From Bermanella sp034111105 (lineage in GTDB: Bacteria > Pseudomonadota > Gammaproteobacteria > Pseudomonadales > Oceanobacteraceae), in contig JAWUXY010000066.1 in assembly GCA_034111105.1 (NCBI GenBank), positions 1-26,268 of the forward strand: 26,268 nt of DNA, in the 5' to 3' direction. The translations under genes and the position numbers were made by a program. The notes beneath the pieces are model-generated. The model was not told where the DNA came from, made no database searches, and saw nothing but the letters and a program-made list of their open reading frames with translations. Below are positions 7,710-14,260 of the stretch, one piece after another; position 1 is the first letter of the stretch, and every line of letters starts with the position of its first letter.

Positions 7710-9461
7710 ATGAGTCAGGTACAAGATCTAAAACTATCCTTTGTGGCCATTACTAATTTGCTTAAGCAAGATGGTCACTTGAGCCCTGAGCATTTAGCCG
7801 ACCTGAAGCAAAAAGGCATGAACGGCAAAGCGCACCCAGTAACCGCGATTCAAAGCTATCAGTTCAAAAGTGCGGTTATGCAAGATATTAAGCTGGATGA
7901 AGAATTCATCATGGGTTTATTGGCAAAAGAATCCAAGCTTGAATATTTCACCATTGACCCGCTAAAAGTTAAAGCCAGTAAAGTGACACCGACCATGTCG
8001 TTTGCCTTTGCCAAACGTCATGGGTTATTGCCAGTGGGGTTAACCACGGACGTAGTCACGGTTGCCACCGCCGAACCATTTGATCGCCGCTGGATTGCGG
8101 ATATAGAACACATCAATCGTCGTCAGGTGCATATCGTGCTGGCGAAGCCATCGGATATTCAACGTTACCAAGTAGAATTCTTTTCATTGGCGGCATCGGT
8201 AAGCGGTGCCAGTGCGTTGCATCAAACACAGGGCAGTAACTTAGAGTCGTTAGTGGAGCTTGGCAGTAAAGGTAACCCTGATGCCAATGACGAACATATC
8301 GTTAATATTGTGGATTGGTTATTCCAATATGCCTTTGAACAGCGTGCCAGTGATATACACATTGAGCCGCGTCGCGATATCTCAAAAGTGCGTTTCCGTA
8401 TTGACGGTGTATTGCATCCGGTTTATGAATTCCCATCTACTGTCTCGAATGCGGTGACATCACGTATAAAAAGTTTAGGGCGGATGAACATCGCTGAAAA
8501 GCGTAAACCACAAGACAGCCGCTTGAAAACTCGTACGCCTAATGGCCATGAAGTGGAGCTGCGTTTAAGCACCATGCCCACCGCCTTTGGCGAAAAACTG
8601 GTGATGCGAATATTTGATCCAGACGTATTACTGCGTAACTTCAGTGAGCTGGGTTTTAGCAAAGAAGATTACGCATTGTGGGATTCTATGGTGCATCAAA
8701 CCTCCGGTATTGTGCTGGTAACTGGGCCGACTGGTTCTGGTAAAACCACCACCTTGTATAGCACCTTAAAACAGTTAGCCACTGAAGAAGTGAACGTGTG
8801 TACGGTAGAAGACCCCATTGAGATGGTCGAGTCCACGTTTAACCAAATGCAGGTGAATCCCACCATTGATTTAAACTTCGCATCGGGTATTCGTACATTA
8901 ATGCGACAAGACCCAGACATCATCATGGTGGGTGAGATTCGTGACAGTGAAACCGCCGAAATGGCCATACAAGCGGCATTAACCGGTCACTTGGTGTTAT
9001 CAACATTGCACACAAACGATGCTCCTAGTGCGATTGCCCGTTTACAACATATTGGCGTCCCTCATTATTTGATTAAAAGTGCTGTGTCTGGCGTGATGGC
9101 ACAACGTTTGGTGCGTACACTTTGTCCGCACTGCAAGCAAAAGCAAGCCACGGATATTAAACAGTGGAATGAGCTGGTTCAGCCGTGGAGCGCCAAAGCG
9201 CCTGAATTCATCTACGAGCCCGTGGGCTGTCTTGAGTGCCGAAACACAGGTTACATGGGGCGAGCAGGGCTCTATGAAGTTATGTCCATGAGTGATACAT
9301 TGGCAGGACTTATCCAAGTACAAACAGACATGGCGCAATTAAGACGCCAAGCCATGAAAGACGGCATGCGCAACTTACGTTTAAGTGGCGCGCAAAAAGT
9401 AGCAGCAGGACTCACCACAATAGAAGAAGTACTGCGAGTCACCCCAAATGAAATGGGTTAA
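7710..9461 (+). CDS. GspE/PilB-family secretion ATPase (orphan)
   Basis: A 583-residue cytoplasmic ATPase of the type II secretion/type IV pilus assembly family. An MshEN-like N-terminal domain lies at about 60-160. The catalytic half shows Walker A GPTGSGKTTT (339-348), the Asp box TVEDP (365-369), Walker B DPDIIMVGEIRD (401-412) and the His box TGHLVLSTLHTND (425-437). A tetracysteine zinc site (CPHC, then CLECRNTGYMGR) marks the GspE/PilB subfamily rather than PilT. The start at ATG 7710 is chosen over an upstream TTG at 7689 because of GGTGGAA before it. No other pilin or secretion genes are nearby, so its partner machinery is unknown. Confidence 0.92.
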   Translation: MSQVQDLKLSFVAITNLLKQDGHLSPEHLADLKQKGMNGKAHPVTAIQSYQFKSAVMQDIKLDEEFIMGLLAKESKLEYFTIDPLKVKASKVTPTMSFAFAKRHGLLPVGLTTDVVTVATAEPFDRRWIADIEHINRRQVHIVLAKPSDIQRYQVEFFSLAASVSGASALHQTQGSNLESLVELGSKGNPDANDEHIVNIVDWLFQYAFEQRASDIHIEPRRDISKVRFRIDGVLHPVYEFPSTVSNAVTSRIKSLGRMNIAEKRKPQDSRLKTRTPNGHEVELRLSTMPTAFGEKLVMRIFDPDVLLRNFSELGFSKEDYALWDSMVHQTSGIVLVTGPTGSGKTTTLYSTLKQLATEEVNVCTVEDPIEMVESTFNQMQVNPTIDLNFASGIRTLMRQDPDIIMVGEIRDSETAEMAIQAALTGHLVLSTLHTNDAPSAIARLQHIGVPHYLIKSAVSGVMAQRLVRTLCPHCKQKQATDIKQWNELVQPWSAKAPEFIYEPVGCLECRNTGYMGRAGLYEVMSMSDTLAGLIQVQTDMAQLRRQAMKDGMRNLRLSGAQKVAAGLTTIEEVLRVTPNEMG

Positions 9462-9504
9462 CCAAAGGACTGTTCGCACGTCGCTGCTATTACGCCCGGA
9501 TTCC

Positions 9505-9524
9505 GCATCAAGCGCGCTTGATGC
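9505..9524. repeat. Perfect 20-bp palindrome
   Basis: GCATCAAGCG immediately followed by its reverse complement CGCTTGATGC, with no spacer. It lies between the GspE-like gene (ends 9461) and the exonuclease gene (starts 9546). An A run, not a T run, follows on the + strand, so it is not a standard terminator; it could be a protein-binding dyad or an RNA hairpin with a GCGC loop. Confidence 0.6.
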
Positions 9525-9545
9525 CATAAAAAAAGGTAAAACATA

Positions 9546-10031
9546 ATGGAAATGCCGGCCATTATTGACTTAGAAGCGTCCGGATTTGGACGCGGCAGTT
9601 ACCCAATCGAAGTGGGTATTGCCTTAGCAGATGGCTCTGTCCATGCACTGCTTATTAAGCCCGCCGAAGGTTGGGACCATTGGGACGAAAAAGCCGAAGC
9701 AATACACGGTCTTAGTCGCGATTATTTAAATGAACATGGTAAACCCCCACGTGAGGTGGCCATGTTCTTAAATGACTTATGTGGCGGACTGACTTTGTAC
9801 AGTGACGCTTGGAGTTTTGATAGCTCTTGGTTAGGTCGTTTATTCGATGAAGCTGAAATTATTCAGCGTTTCAAATTGGATACCCTCACTCGTTTATTAT
9901 CAGAAGACGATATGTCTGTTTGGAGCGACACCAAAGACGCCATGGTTAAACAGCTGGGTTTAGAAATGCACCGTGCGGCGAATGATGTCATGCTGTTACG
10001 TGAGACGTATAAAAAACTAAAAGCAAGTTAG
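9546..10031 (+). CDS. DEDDh-type 3'-5' exonuclease domain protein
   Basis: A 161-residue protein with the exonuclease (RNase T/DnaQ-like) fold. Exo I is IIDLEASGFG with Asp8 and Glu10; HGLSRDYL follows; Exo II is the DAWSFDSSWL segment with an aspartate; Exo III is HRAANDVMLL, supplying the general-base His and last Asp. These four acidic residues and the His form a two-metal site that removes nucleotides from 3' ends. It is a stand-alone domain, shorter than DnaQ, and whether it acts on DNA or RNA cannot be told. AAGG at 9533-9536 is the ribosome-binding site, and the 84-base gap upstream contains a 20-bp palindrome. Confidence 0.87.
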   Translation: MEMPAIIDLEASGFGRGSYPIEVGIALADGSVHALLIKPAEGWDHWDEKAEAIHGLSRDYLNEHGKPPREVAMFLNDLCGGLTLYSDAWSFDSSWLGRLFDEAEIIQRFKLDTLTRLLSEDDMSVWSDTKDAMVKQLGLEMHRAANDVMLLRETYKKLKAS

Positions 10032-10107
10032 GCAGTGGTACAGCGTTATGTTTTTATTTAAAGAGTGCGCTCTGCGTTTCTTGCCTGTTTATTTTTGATC
10101 AAAATCT

Positions 10108-10142
10108 AAAAACCCCGCTTGTATATACAAGCGGGGTTTTTT
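10108..10142. terminator. Bidirectional rho-independent terminator
   Basis: A perfect 24-bp palindrome (10113-10136, arms CCCCGCTTGTAT and ATACAAGCGGGG) is flanked by five A on the left and six T on the right, so it terminates in both directions. It separates the convergent exonuclease (ends 10031) and RsgA-type (ends 10177) genes. Confidence 0.92.
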
Positions 10143-10176
10143 ATTGGTTTGAGATTAAAAACCGCGGTTATTGAAT

Positions 10177-11232
10177 CTAGCGATTCTTTAGCGCTCTCAT
10201 ATCACTTTGTACATTACGATAAAACTTGGTTTGGTTTCTATCGGATGCACGTTTTTGCGCAAGGGTTGCCGTATTTAACGCCTGTTCTCGCATAAGTTTT
10301 TGATAACTTTGCAAGCGGCGTAATTCCAAATCCCCGTCATCAATGGCGGCGTTCACCGCGCAATCGGGTTCCCCCTGATGTTGGCAATTTGTAAAGCGAC
10401 AGCCTTTTGCTAGCTCTGCGATATCAGCGAAGGTATGCTGAATACCGTCTTCACAATCGGCAATTTGTAATTCTCGCATGCCAGGCGTATCTAAAAACAA
10501 GCCGCCTTGAGGCAAGAAATGCAATTGACGAGACGTGGTTGTGTGCCTTCCCTTGCTATCGTCTTCACGAATGCCCTGGGTGACGCTTGCGGTTGTATCA
10601 TCGGCACTTAGCCCTTTTAATGTGTTCACCAAGGTGGATTTTCCCACACCGGACGAACCCAAGAGCGCGATGGTCTTTCCGCTTTTACACCAAGCCTGTA
10701 AGCCTTTTAAGCTATCACTATCGAGTGCGTTAACCACTTCAATCATCAAATGACGATCGAGTTTTCGTAGTGGTTCAAGGTAGGCATCAATGTCGCTGCA
10801 TAAATCGGCTTTTGTGAGTACCACAACCGGATCACTTTGCGCCTCATGTGTTATGGCAAGGTAACGCTCAATGCGGTTTAGATTGAAGTCATTATTCAAT
10901 GACGCCACGATAAACACAGTATCAACGTTACTGGCAATGCTTTGCTCATGCACCTTGCTGCCACTGGCTTTGCGCGAGAAGTGACTTTGGCGCTCCAGTA
11001 GGCGTTCAAATTGCCCTTGTTCATTCAGCAATACCCAATCCCCCACCGTCATGGGAGGCATGGCAGGGTGAATGACAAGAATGCCTTCGCCGCTTTGTGA
11101 AAGGTAATGATATTGGTTTCTGTGGTGTTCGCTAATGCGAACAGGATAAAACGATTCAAGTTCTTCAAAACTTAATTGTGTTTGAAAAAATCCGCGCCAG
11201 CCAAGTTGTGGCAACGTAAAACATGTAGACAT
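10177..11232 (-). CDS. rsgA: RsgA-family circularly permuted GTPase
   Basis: RsgA (YjeQ/EngC) is a GTPase that assists late maturation of the 30S ribosomal subunit. The 351-residue protein has an N-terminal OB-like region (about 30-100), then the permuted G motifs: G4 TKAD (140-143), G1 GSSGVGKST (192-200), and G3 DTPG (248-251). A C-terminal zinc site is formed by Cys278, Cys283, His285 and Cys291 (CRFTNCQHQGEPDC). The N-terminal sequence (LPQLGWRGFFQTQL) and the VASLNNDFNLNRIERYLA segment remind me of a second RsgA-like group found beside the canonical enzyme in some gammaproteobacteria, so it may be a paralogue. It stands alone. Confidence 0.88.
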   Translation of the reverse strand: MSTCFTLPQLGWRGFFQTQLSFEELESFYPVRISEHHRNQYHYLSQSGEGILVIHPAMPPMTVGDWVLLNEQGQFERLLERQSHFSRKASGSKVHEQSIASNVDTVFIVASLNNDFNLNRIERYLAITHEAQSDPVVVLTKADLCSDIDAYLEPLRKLDRHLMIEVVNALDSDSLKGLQAWCKSGKTIALLGSSGVGKSTLVNTLKGLSADDTTASVTQGIREDDSKGRHTTTSRQLHFLPQGGLFLDTPGMRELQIADCEDGIQHTFADIAELAKGCRFTNCQHQGEPDCAVNAAIDDGDLELRRLQSYQKLMREQALNTATLAQKRASDRNQTKFYRNVQSDMRALKNR

Positions 11233-11443
11233 GTATAAACCCCAAGTAACCTATAGTTACTCGTTAAACATTTTAGTAAGGGGCTAAATCCCCGGTAAAC
11301 CGGAAAAAACAATGGCTTAAGCGCCAAGTTTCTCCATAAGGGTTTTACATACAATCATCAACATGTTCCTCTTTGGTGGGTAATAGAGCCTGTATAGTAA
11401 TCTTTTTTTTACCCTCGTCTAGAGGGTATGATGACTTTTTTTG

Positions 11444-12337
11444 TTAATCAGGTTTCAGTTCAAAGTCTAAGGCACTTTTAATATCAGGGTGCATAAACTT
11501 AAACCCTTCGTTAAGTAAGACGTTCGGTACAACCCTGTTACTGCCTAGTAATAATAAGTCGCCCATTTCACCAAATAGTGCTTTTACCATAAAGGCTGGC
11601 ATGGGTAATAACGTTGGTCGCTTGAGTGCGCTGCCTAAGGCTTTTGTGAATTCATAATTGGTGGCTGGCATGGGGGCGGTTAAATTTACAGGGCCACGAA
11701 TACTCTCTTGGTTTAAGATAAAGTCGATGGCTCTTAATTCATCTGTGAGGCTTATCCAGCTCATGAATTGTTGGCCGTTGCCAATTTTTCCGCCTAAGCC
11801 GAATTTAAAAGGCAGTAACATTTTTTTAATCGCACCGCCTTTTTGAGTCAACACGACACCGCTACGAATAAAGGCCGTGCGAATATCTGCATCTAATACT
11901 GGCTGTGCTGCTGATTCCCATTGCTGGACAATATCGGTTAAAAAATTATGGCCAGCAGGTGATGACTCATTAACCTCGGTTGTGCCCGTATCACCATAAA
12001 AACCAATGGCACTGGCATTAATAAATACACTCGGTGGTGTAACGCGATCTGCGATGGCTTCGCATAATAAATGTGTGCAAGTGACTCGGCTGTTGATGAT
12101 GTCTTGTTTACGTTGTTCGCTCCAAGGTTTATCGCCAATGTTGACGCCACTGAGGTTAATGACGGCATCAAGATGAATGTCCTTATCAAGGTGAATGAGG
12201 TTGTTTTCAGGTTGCCAAAAAAAGCTGCCGCTATCGCGCCCACGGTGAAGAATATAAACCTGATGACCTTTGTGTTCAAGATAAGGCCGTAACGCTGAGC
12301 CAATAAGACCAGATGCACCGCTGATAAGAATATTCAT
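11444..12337 (-). CDS. TIGR01777-family NAD(P)-binding epimerase (YfcH-like)
   Basis: A 297-residue protein of the extended short-chain dehydrogenase fold. The nucleotide-binding loop is ISGASGLIGSAL near the N-terminus; DAVINLSGVNIGDKPWSEQRK and SAIGFYGDTG are characteristic of the TIGR01777/YfcH subgroup, and the C-terminal domain (PMPAFMVKALFGEMGDLLL) is the DUF1731 region. The substrate of this family is not settled. The ATG at 12337 is preferred over a GTG at 12352 because TTAGGT lies at good spacing before it and the fold begins immediately. The 211-base gap on its downstream side (11233-11443) holds only an unassigned ACCCTC/GAGGGT hairpin at 11411-11427. Confidence 0.92.
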   Translation of the reverse strand: MNILISGASGLIGSALRPYLEHKGHQVYILHRGRDSGSFFWQPENNLIHLDKDIHLDAVINLSGVNIGDKPWSEQRKQDIINSRVTCTHLLCEAIADRVTPPSVFINASAIGFYGDTGTTEVNESSPAGHNFLTDIVQQWESAAQPVLDADIRTAFIRSGVVLTQKGGAIKKMLLPFKFGLGGKIGNGQQFMSWISLTDELRAIDFILNQESIRGPVNLTAPMPATNYEFTKALGSALKRPTLLPMPAFMVKALFGEMGDLLLLGSNRVVPNVLLNEGFKFMHPDIKSALDFELKPD

Positions 12338-12464
12338 AAAAGACCTAATCACTATACTGTATAAAGCATAGTACGCTTCAGGTGCTTTTTTAGATTATTC
12401 TTTTGTGTATTGGAGCGTGTCTATGATTTTGAGTATAAAGAGTAAGGCCCAGAAAATACTTATC

Positions 12465-12507
12465 ACTTAGACATAGCGACCTAAAAAATTCATCGCTATG
12501 TCTAAGT
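12465..12507 (-). terminator. Long hairpin at the end of the small-ORF pair
   Basis: Perfect 15-bp arms ACTTAGACATAGCGA (12465-12479) and TCGCTATGTCTAAGT (12493-12507) with a 13-nt loop. In minus-strand reading it begins one base after the stop of the 20-codon ORF and is followed by GATAAGTATTTTC, a weak T-rich tail. It is most likely a transcript-end structure for the small ORFs. Its outer sequence is shared with a second hairpin at 25737-25769. Confidence 0.6.
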
Positions 12508-12508
12508 A

Positions 12509-12571
12509 TTATTCGTTGTAATAGGTGGCACAAGGCTCACTGAAAAATATAAATAGCTCTTGAATGCTCAT
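12509..12571 (-). CDS. Tiny ORF (20 residues) coupled to the ORF at 12568
   Basis: The ATG overlaps the stop codon of the preceding small ORF as ATGA (12568-12571), a classic arrangement for translational coupling. The peptide starts MSIQELFIFF and ends CATYYNE: a short hydrophobic/aromatic stretch with a single Cys at position 14. The stop lies one base before a 15-bp hairpin. The call depends on position and coupling, not on homology; I recognise no relative. Confidence 0.45.
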   Translation of the reverse strand: MSIQELFIFFSEPCATYYNE

Positions 12572-12699
12572 GACTTAGCCTCGTTTTTTTGCTTTTTTAT
12601 AGCAGTACAGATTTGATCACCATAATAATTGTTCGCATAATTACATTGTTGCGAGGCATATGGGATGTGACGTTTGATAAAGCGTTTAATGATATTCAT
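12568..12699 (-). CDS. Small ORF (43 residues), basic N-terminus, two cysteines
   Basis: ATG at 12699 is preceded by AGAGGT (minus strand, 7 bases upstream), a good ribosome-binding site. The product starts MNIIKRFIKRHIPY, which would form a basic amphipathic helix, continues with a Tyr/Asn-rich middle (NYANNYYGDQ) flanked by Cys19 and Cys31, and ends in a Lys-rich tail. It overlaps the next ORF by ATGA. It occupies the otherwise unexplained 600-base gap between the epimerase and alkB. I do not recognise a family; function unknown. Confidence 0.55.
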   Translation of the reverse strand: MNIIKRFIKRHIPYASQQCNYANNYYGDQICTAIKKQKNEAKS

Positions 12700-12894
12700 G
12701 CTGTGACCTCTTGGGCTGATAACTCACTTATACTAATACGCCTTCGGTTTATGAGTTACGGTGAAGACAGCAACGAATATAGGGTGGTGGACCCTATTAT
12801 GATAATTAATTCTTACTCTTTATTTGATAGTTTTAGGCTATTAGAAGGTTAAATCAGTCGCAAGTTCATAATCAATTTTGTTTGTACTATGCAC
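12700..12894. other. Gene-free upstream region of the small ORFs
   Basis: I see no convincing gene here. It contains a TAACTCA (12720-12726)/TGAGTTA (12752-12758) inverted repeat and a short AGGGT/ACCCT hairpin near 12780-12794. An open plus-strand frame crossing 12589-12852 lacks a ribosome-binding site and resembles no protein. Any promoter for the small ORFs should lie in this stretch. Confidence 0.4.
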
Positions 12895-12916
12895 AAAAAA
12901 ACCGGTACAAGACCGG
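12895..12916 (-). terminator. Rho-independent terminator of alkB
   Basis: On the minus strand the stem CCGGT-cttgt-ACCGG (12916-12902) is followed directly by seven T (complement of the A run at 12895-12901). It lies 26 bases beyond the alkB stop. Confidence 0.85.
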
Positions 12917-12941
12917 CAAAGTGGAGAACACAGGATTGGCG

Positions 12942-14084
12942 CTATTGGCTGGCGAGATGCTGGCCTTCATCTTGGTAATACGCTTCGACTCTTGGGTTCA
13001 TAATGGCTTTCCAAAGTGGCGGGAAGAGTGCGATTACAAACATGGTGGCGTAACCAAAGGGTAATTGTGGGCTTTGATCATAATGACGCAGTACTTGATA
13101 GCGTCTAGCGGCATAAGCATGATGATCACTATGGCGTTGTAGTTGAAACAAAAACATATTGGTCAAAAAGAAATTACTGTTCCAACTGTGCTCTGGTGTG
13201 ACGCGCTCATATTTGCCATTGCCCATTTTACGACGGTGTAAGCCGTAGTGTTCAATATAGTTAATGATCTCTAATAATGTGAACGCGACAAAGCTTTGTA
13301 AGAAAAATACGCCGACGCCTAACCAAAAATGGCTGCCTAATAACTCAAAAAAACCACCCAGTAATGCACTGACTAAAACAGAATGTAGGTAATACCAAAC
13401 TAATTCGTTGTCTTTACTTAAAAGGGTTTTGCCTTTTTTAGCTAAGCGAGTTTTTTGTAATGACCACGCGTTCAAAAAATTATGAACGTAGGCATTCGGT
13501 AAAAATTGATAAAGTGTTTGATTGAAGCGAGAAGAGCTTGCGTCTTCTGGTGTAGATACATGCACATGATGCCCATAGAGATGTTCAATTTTGAAGCCTG
13601 CGTAGCTGACCAATGATAACAGCAAGCCACCGCTAATTTGTTCCAGTTTGGTGTTTTTATGGATCAGCTCATGGCCTACGTTAATCGCGATAATCCCGCC
13701 TACAACCCCTAATGATAAAACATAACCAATTTGCCCCAGCAGCGACAGTTCTGGCCAGTTTAATAATAAATAGCCGCTACTGAAGATGCAGATGAAATAC
13801 AGAGGTAAGCATGAGAGTGTCAACCAGCGATAAAACGCTTCTTGGTTCATCCCTGGCACTTGGTTTTCTTCTGGGTTTACTGGGTCTTTGCCCAAAATGA
13901 CATCGACAATCGGCACAATGACATACACGACCAATAGCGGGAAGAAGGCAAAAAGCGTGTGCAGGCCGGTTTTATGGGCCCAATAAAAACTAAGGGCGGG
14001 CAAAAAAAGGGGCATTAGATAAATAAAGTAACCATATTTCTTCATGGTTAGCGCCGTTTCGGGTTTAAGTTTGTCCAGTAGCAT
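12942..14084 (-). CDS. alkB: Alkane 1-monooxygenase (integral membrane)
   Basis: AlkB hydroxylates the terminal carbon of medium/long-chain n-alkanes in the inner membrane, taking electrons from rubredoxin. The 380-residue protein has about six membrane helices and all the di-iron histidine boxes: HELIHK (138-143), EHLYGHH (167-173), the AlkB-specific HYGLHR (279-284) and LQRHSDHH followed by RRYQVL (315-332). NYIEHYGLHRR separates true alkane hydroxylases from other membrane fatty-acid desaturases. GAGGAG lies 5-10 bases before the ATG. No rubredoxin, rubredoxin reductase or alkane regulator gene is adjacent, so electron partners must be elsewhere. A terminator follows and a candidate promoter lies at 14143-14172. 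Confidence 0.96.
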   Translation of the reverse strand: MLLDKLKPETALTMKKYGYFIYLMPLFLPALSFYWAHKTGLHTLFAFFPLLVVYVIVPIVDVILGKDPVNPEENQVPGMNQEAFYRWLTLSCLPLYFICIFSSGYLLLNWPELSLLGQIGYVLSLGVVGGIIAINVGHELIHKNTKLEQISGGLLLSLVSYAGFKIEHLYGHHVHVSTPEDASSSRFNQTLYQFLPNAYVHNFLNAWSLQKTRLAKKGKTLLSKDNELVWYYLHSVLVSALLGGFFELLGSHFWLGVGVFFLQSFVAFTLLEIINYIEHYGLHRRKMGNGKYERVTPEHSWNSNFFLTNMFLFQLQRHSDHHAYAARRYQVLRHYDQSPQLPFGYATMFVIALFPPLWKAIMNPRVEAYYQDEGQHLASQ

Positions 14085-14142
14085 GGGGCTCTCCTCGGTT
14101 TAGGCTCTGCGACCTATTGTTGTTCTTTGTTGGTACAACTTG

Positions 14143-14172
14143 AGATTAGCGTCTTCTTGATAGGATTGTCAA
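14143..14172 (-). promoter_or_regulatory. Candidate alkB promoter
   Basis: On the minus strand TTGACA (14172-14167) is followed after 18 bases by TAATCT (14148-14143). The -35 is a perfect match to the sigma-70 consensus; the -10 is poor, which would suit an activator-dependent promoter. The predicted start would leave a leader of roughly 50 bases. Confidence 0.4.
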
Positions 14173-14260
14173 ACAATCAGACCGTTAAGTCTTTAATTTG
14201 GCTGCTTCTGTGGCATCTTGGTATATGGCCTAGCCGTAATTGAGCCTATTGCTGAAGGTC

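Noticed and set aside
11172..11354. 60-codon open frame on the minus strand upstream of and overlapping rsgA
   Set aside because: Overlaps the rsgA start in another frame and has no support of its own.
11411..11427. ACCCTC/GAGGGT hairpin as a terminator of the TIGR01777 gene
   Set aside because: On the minus strand it is followed by A residues, not T, so it is not a standard terminator; left unassigned.
12589..12852. 87-codon open frame on the + strand
   Set aside because: Non-ATG start without a ribosome-binding site, composition unlike a protein, and antisense to the better-supported small ORF at 12568-12699.
12882..13064. 60-codon open frame on the + strand
   Set aside because: Antisense to the alkB C-terminus and running through its terminator; no ribosome-binding site or family.
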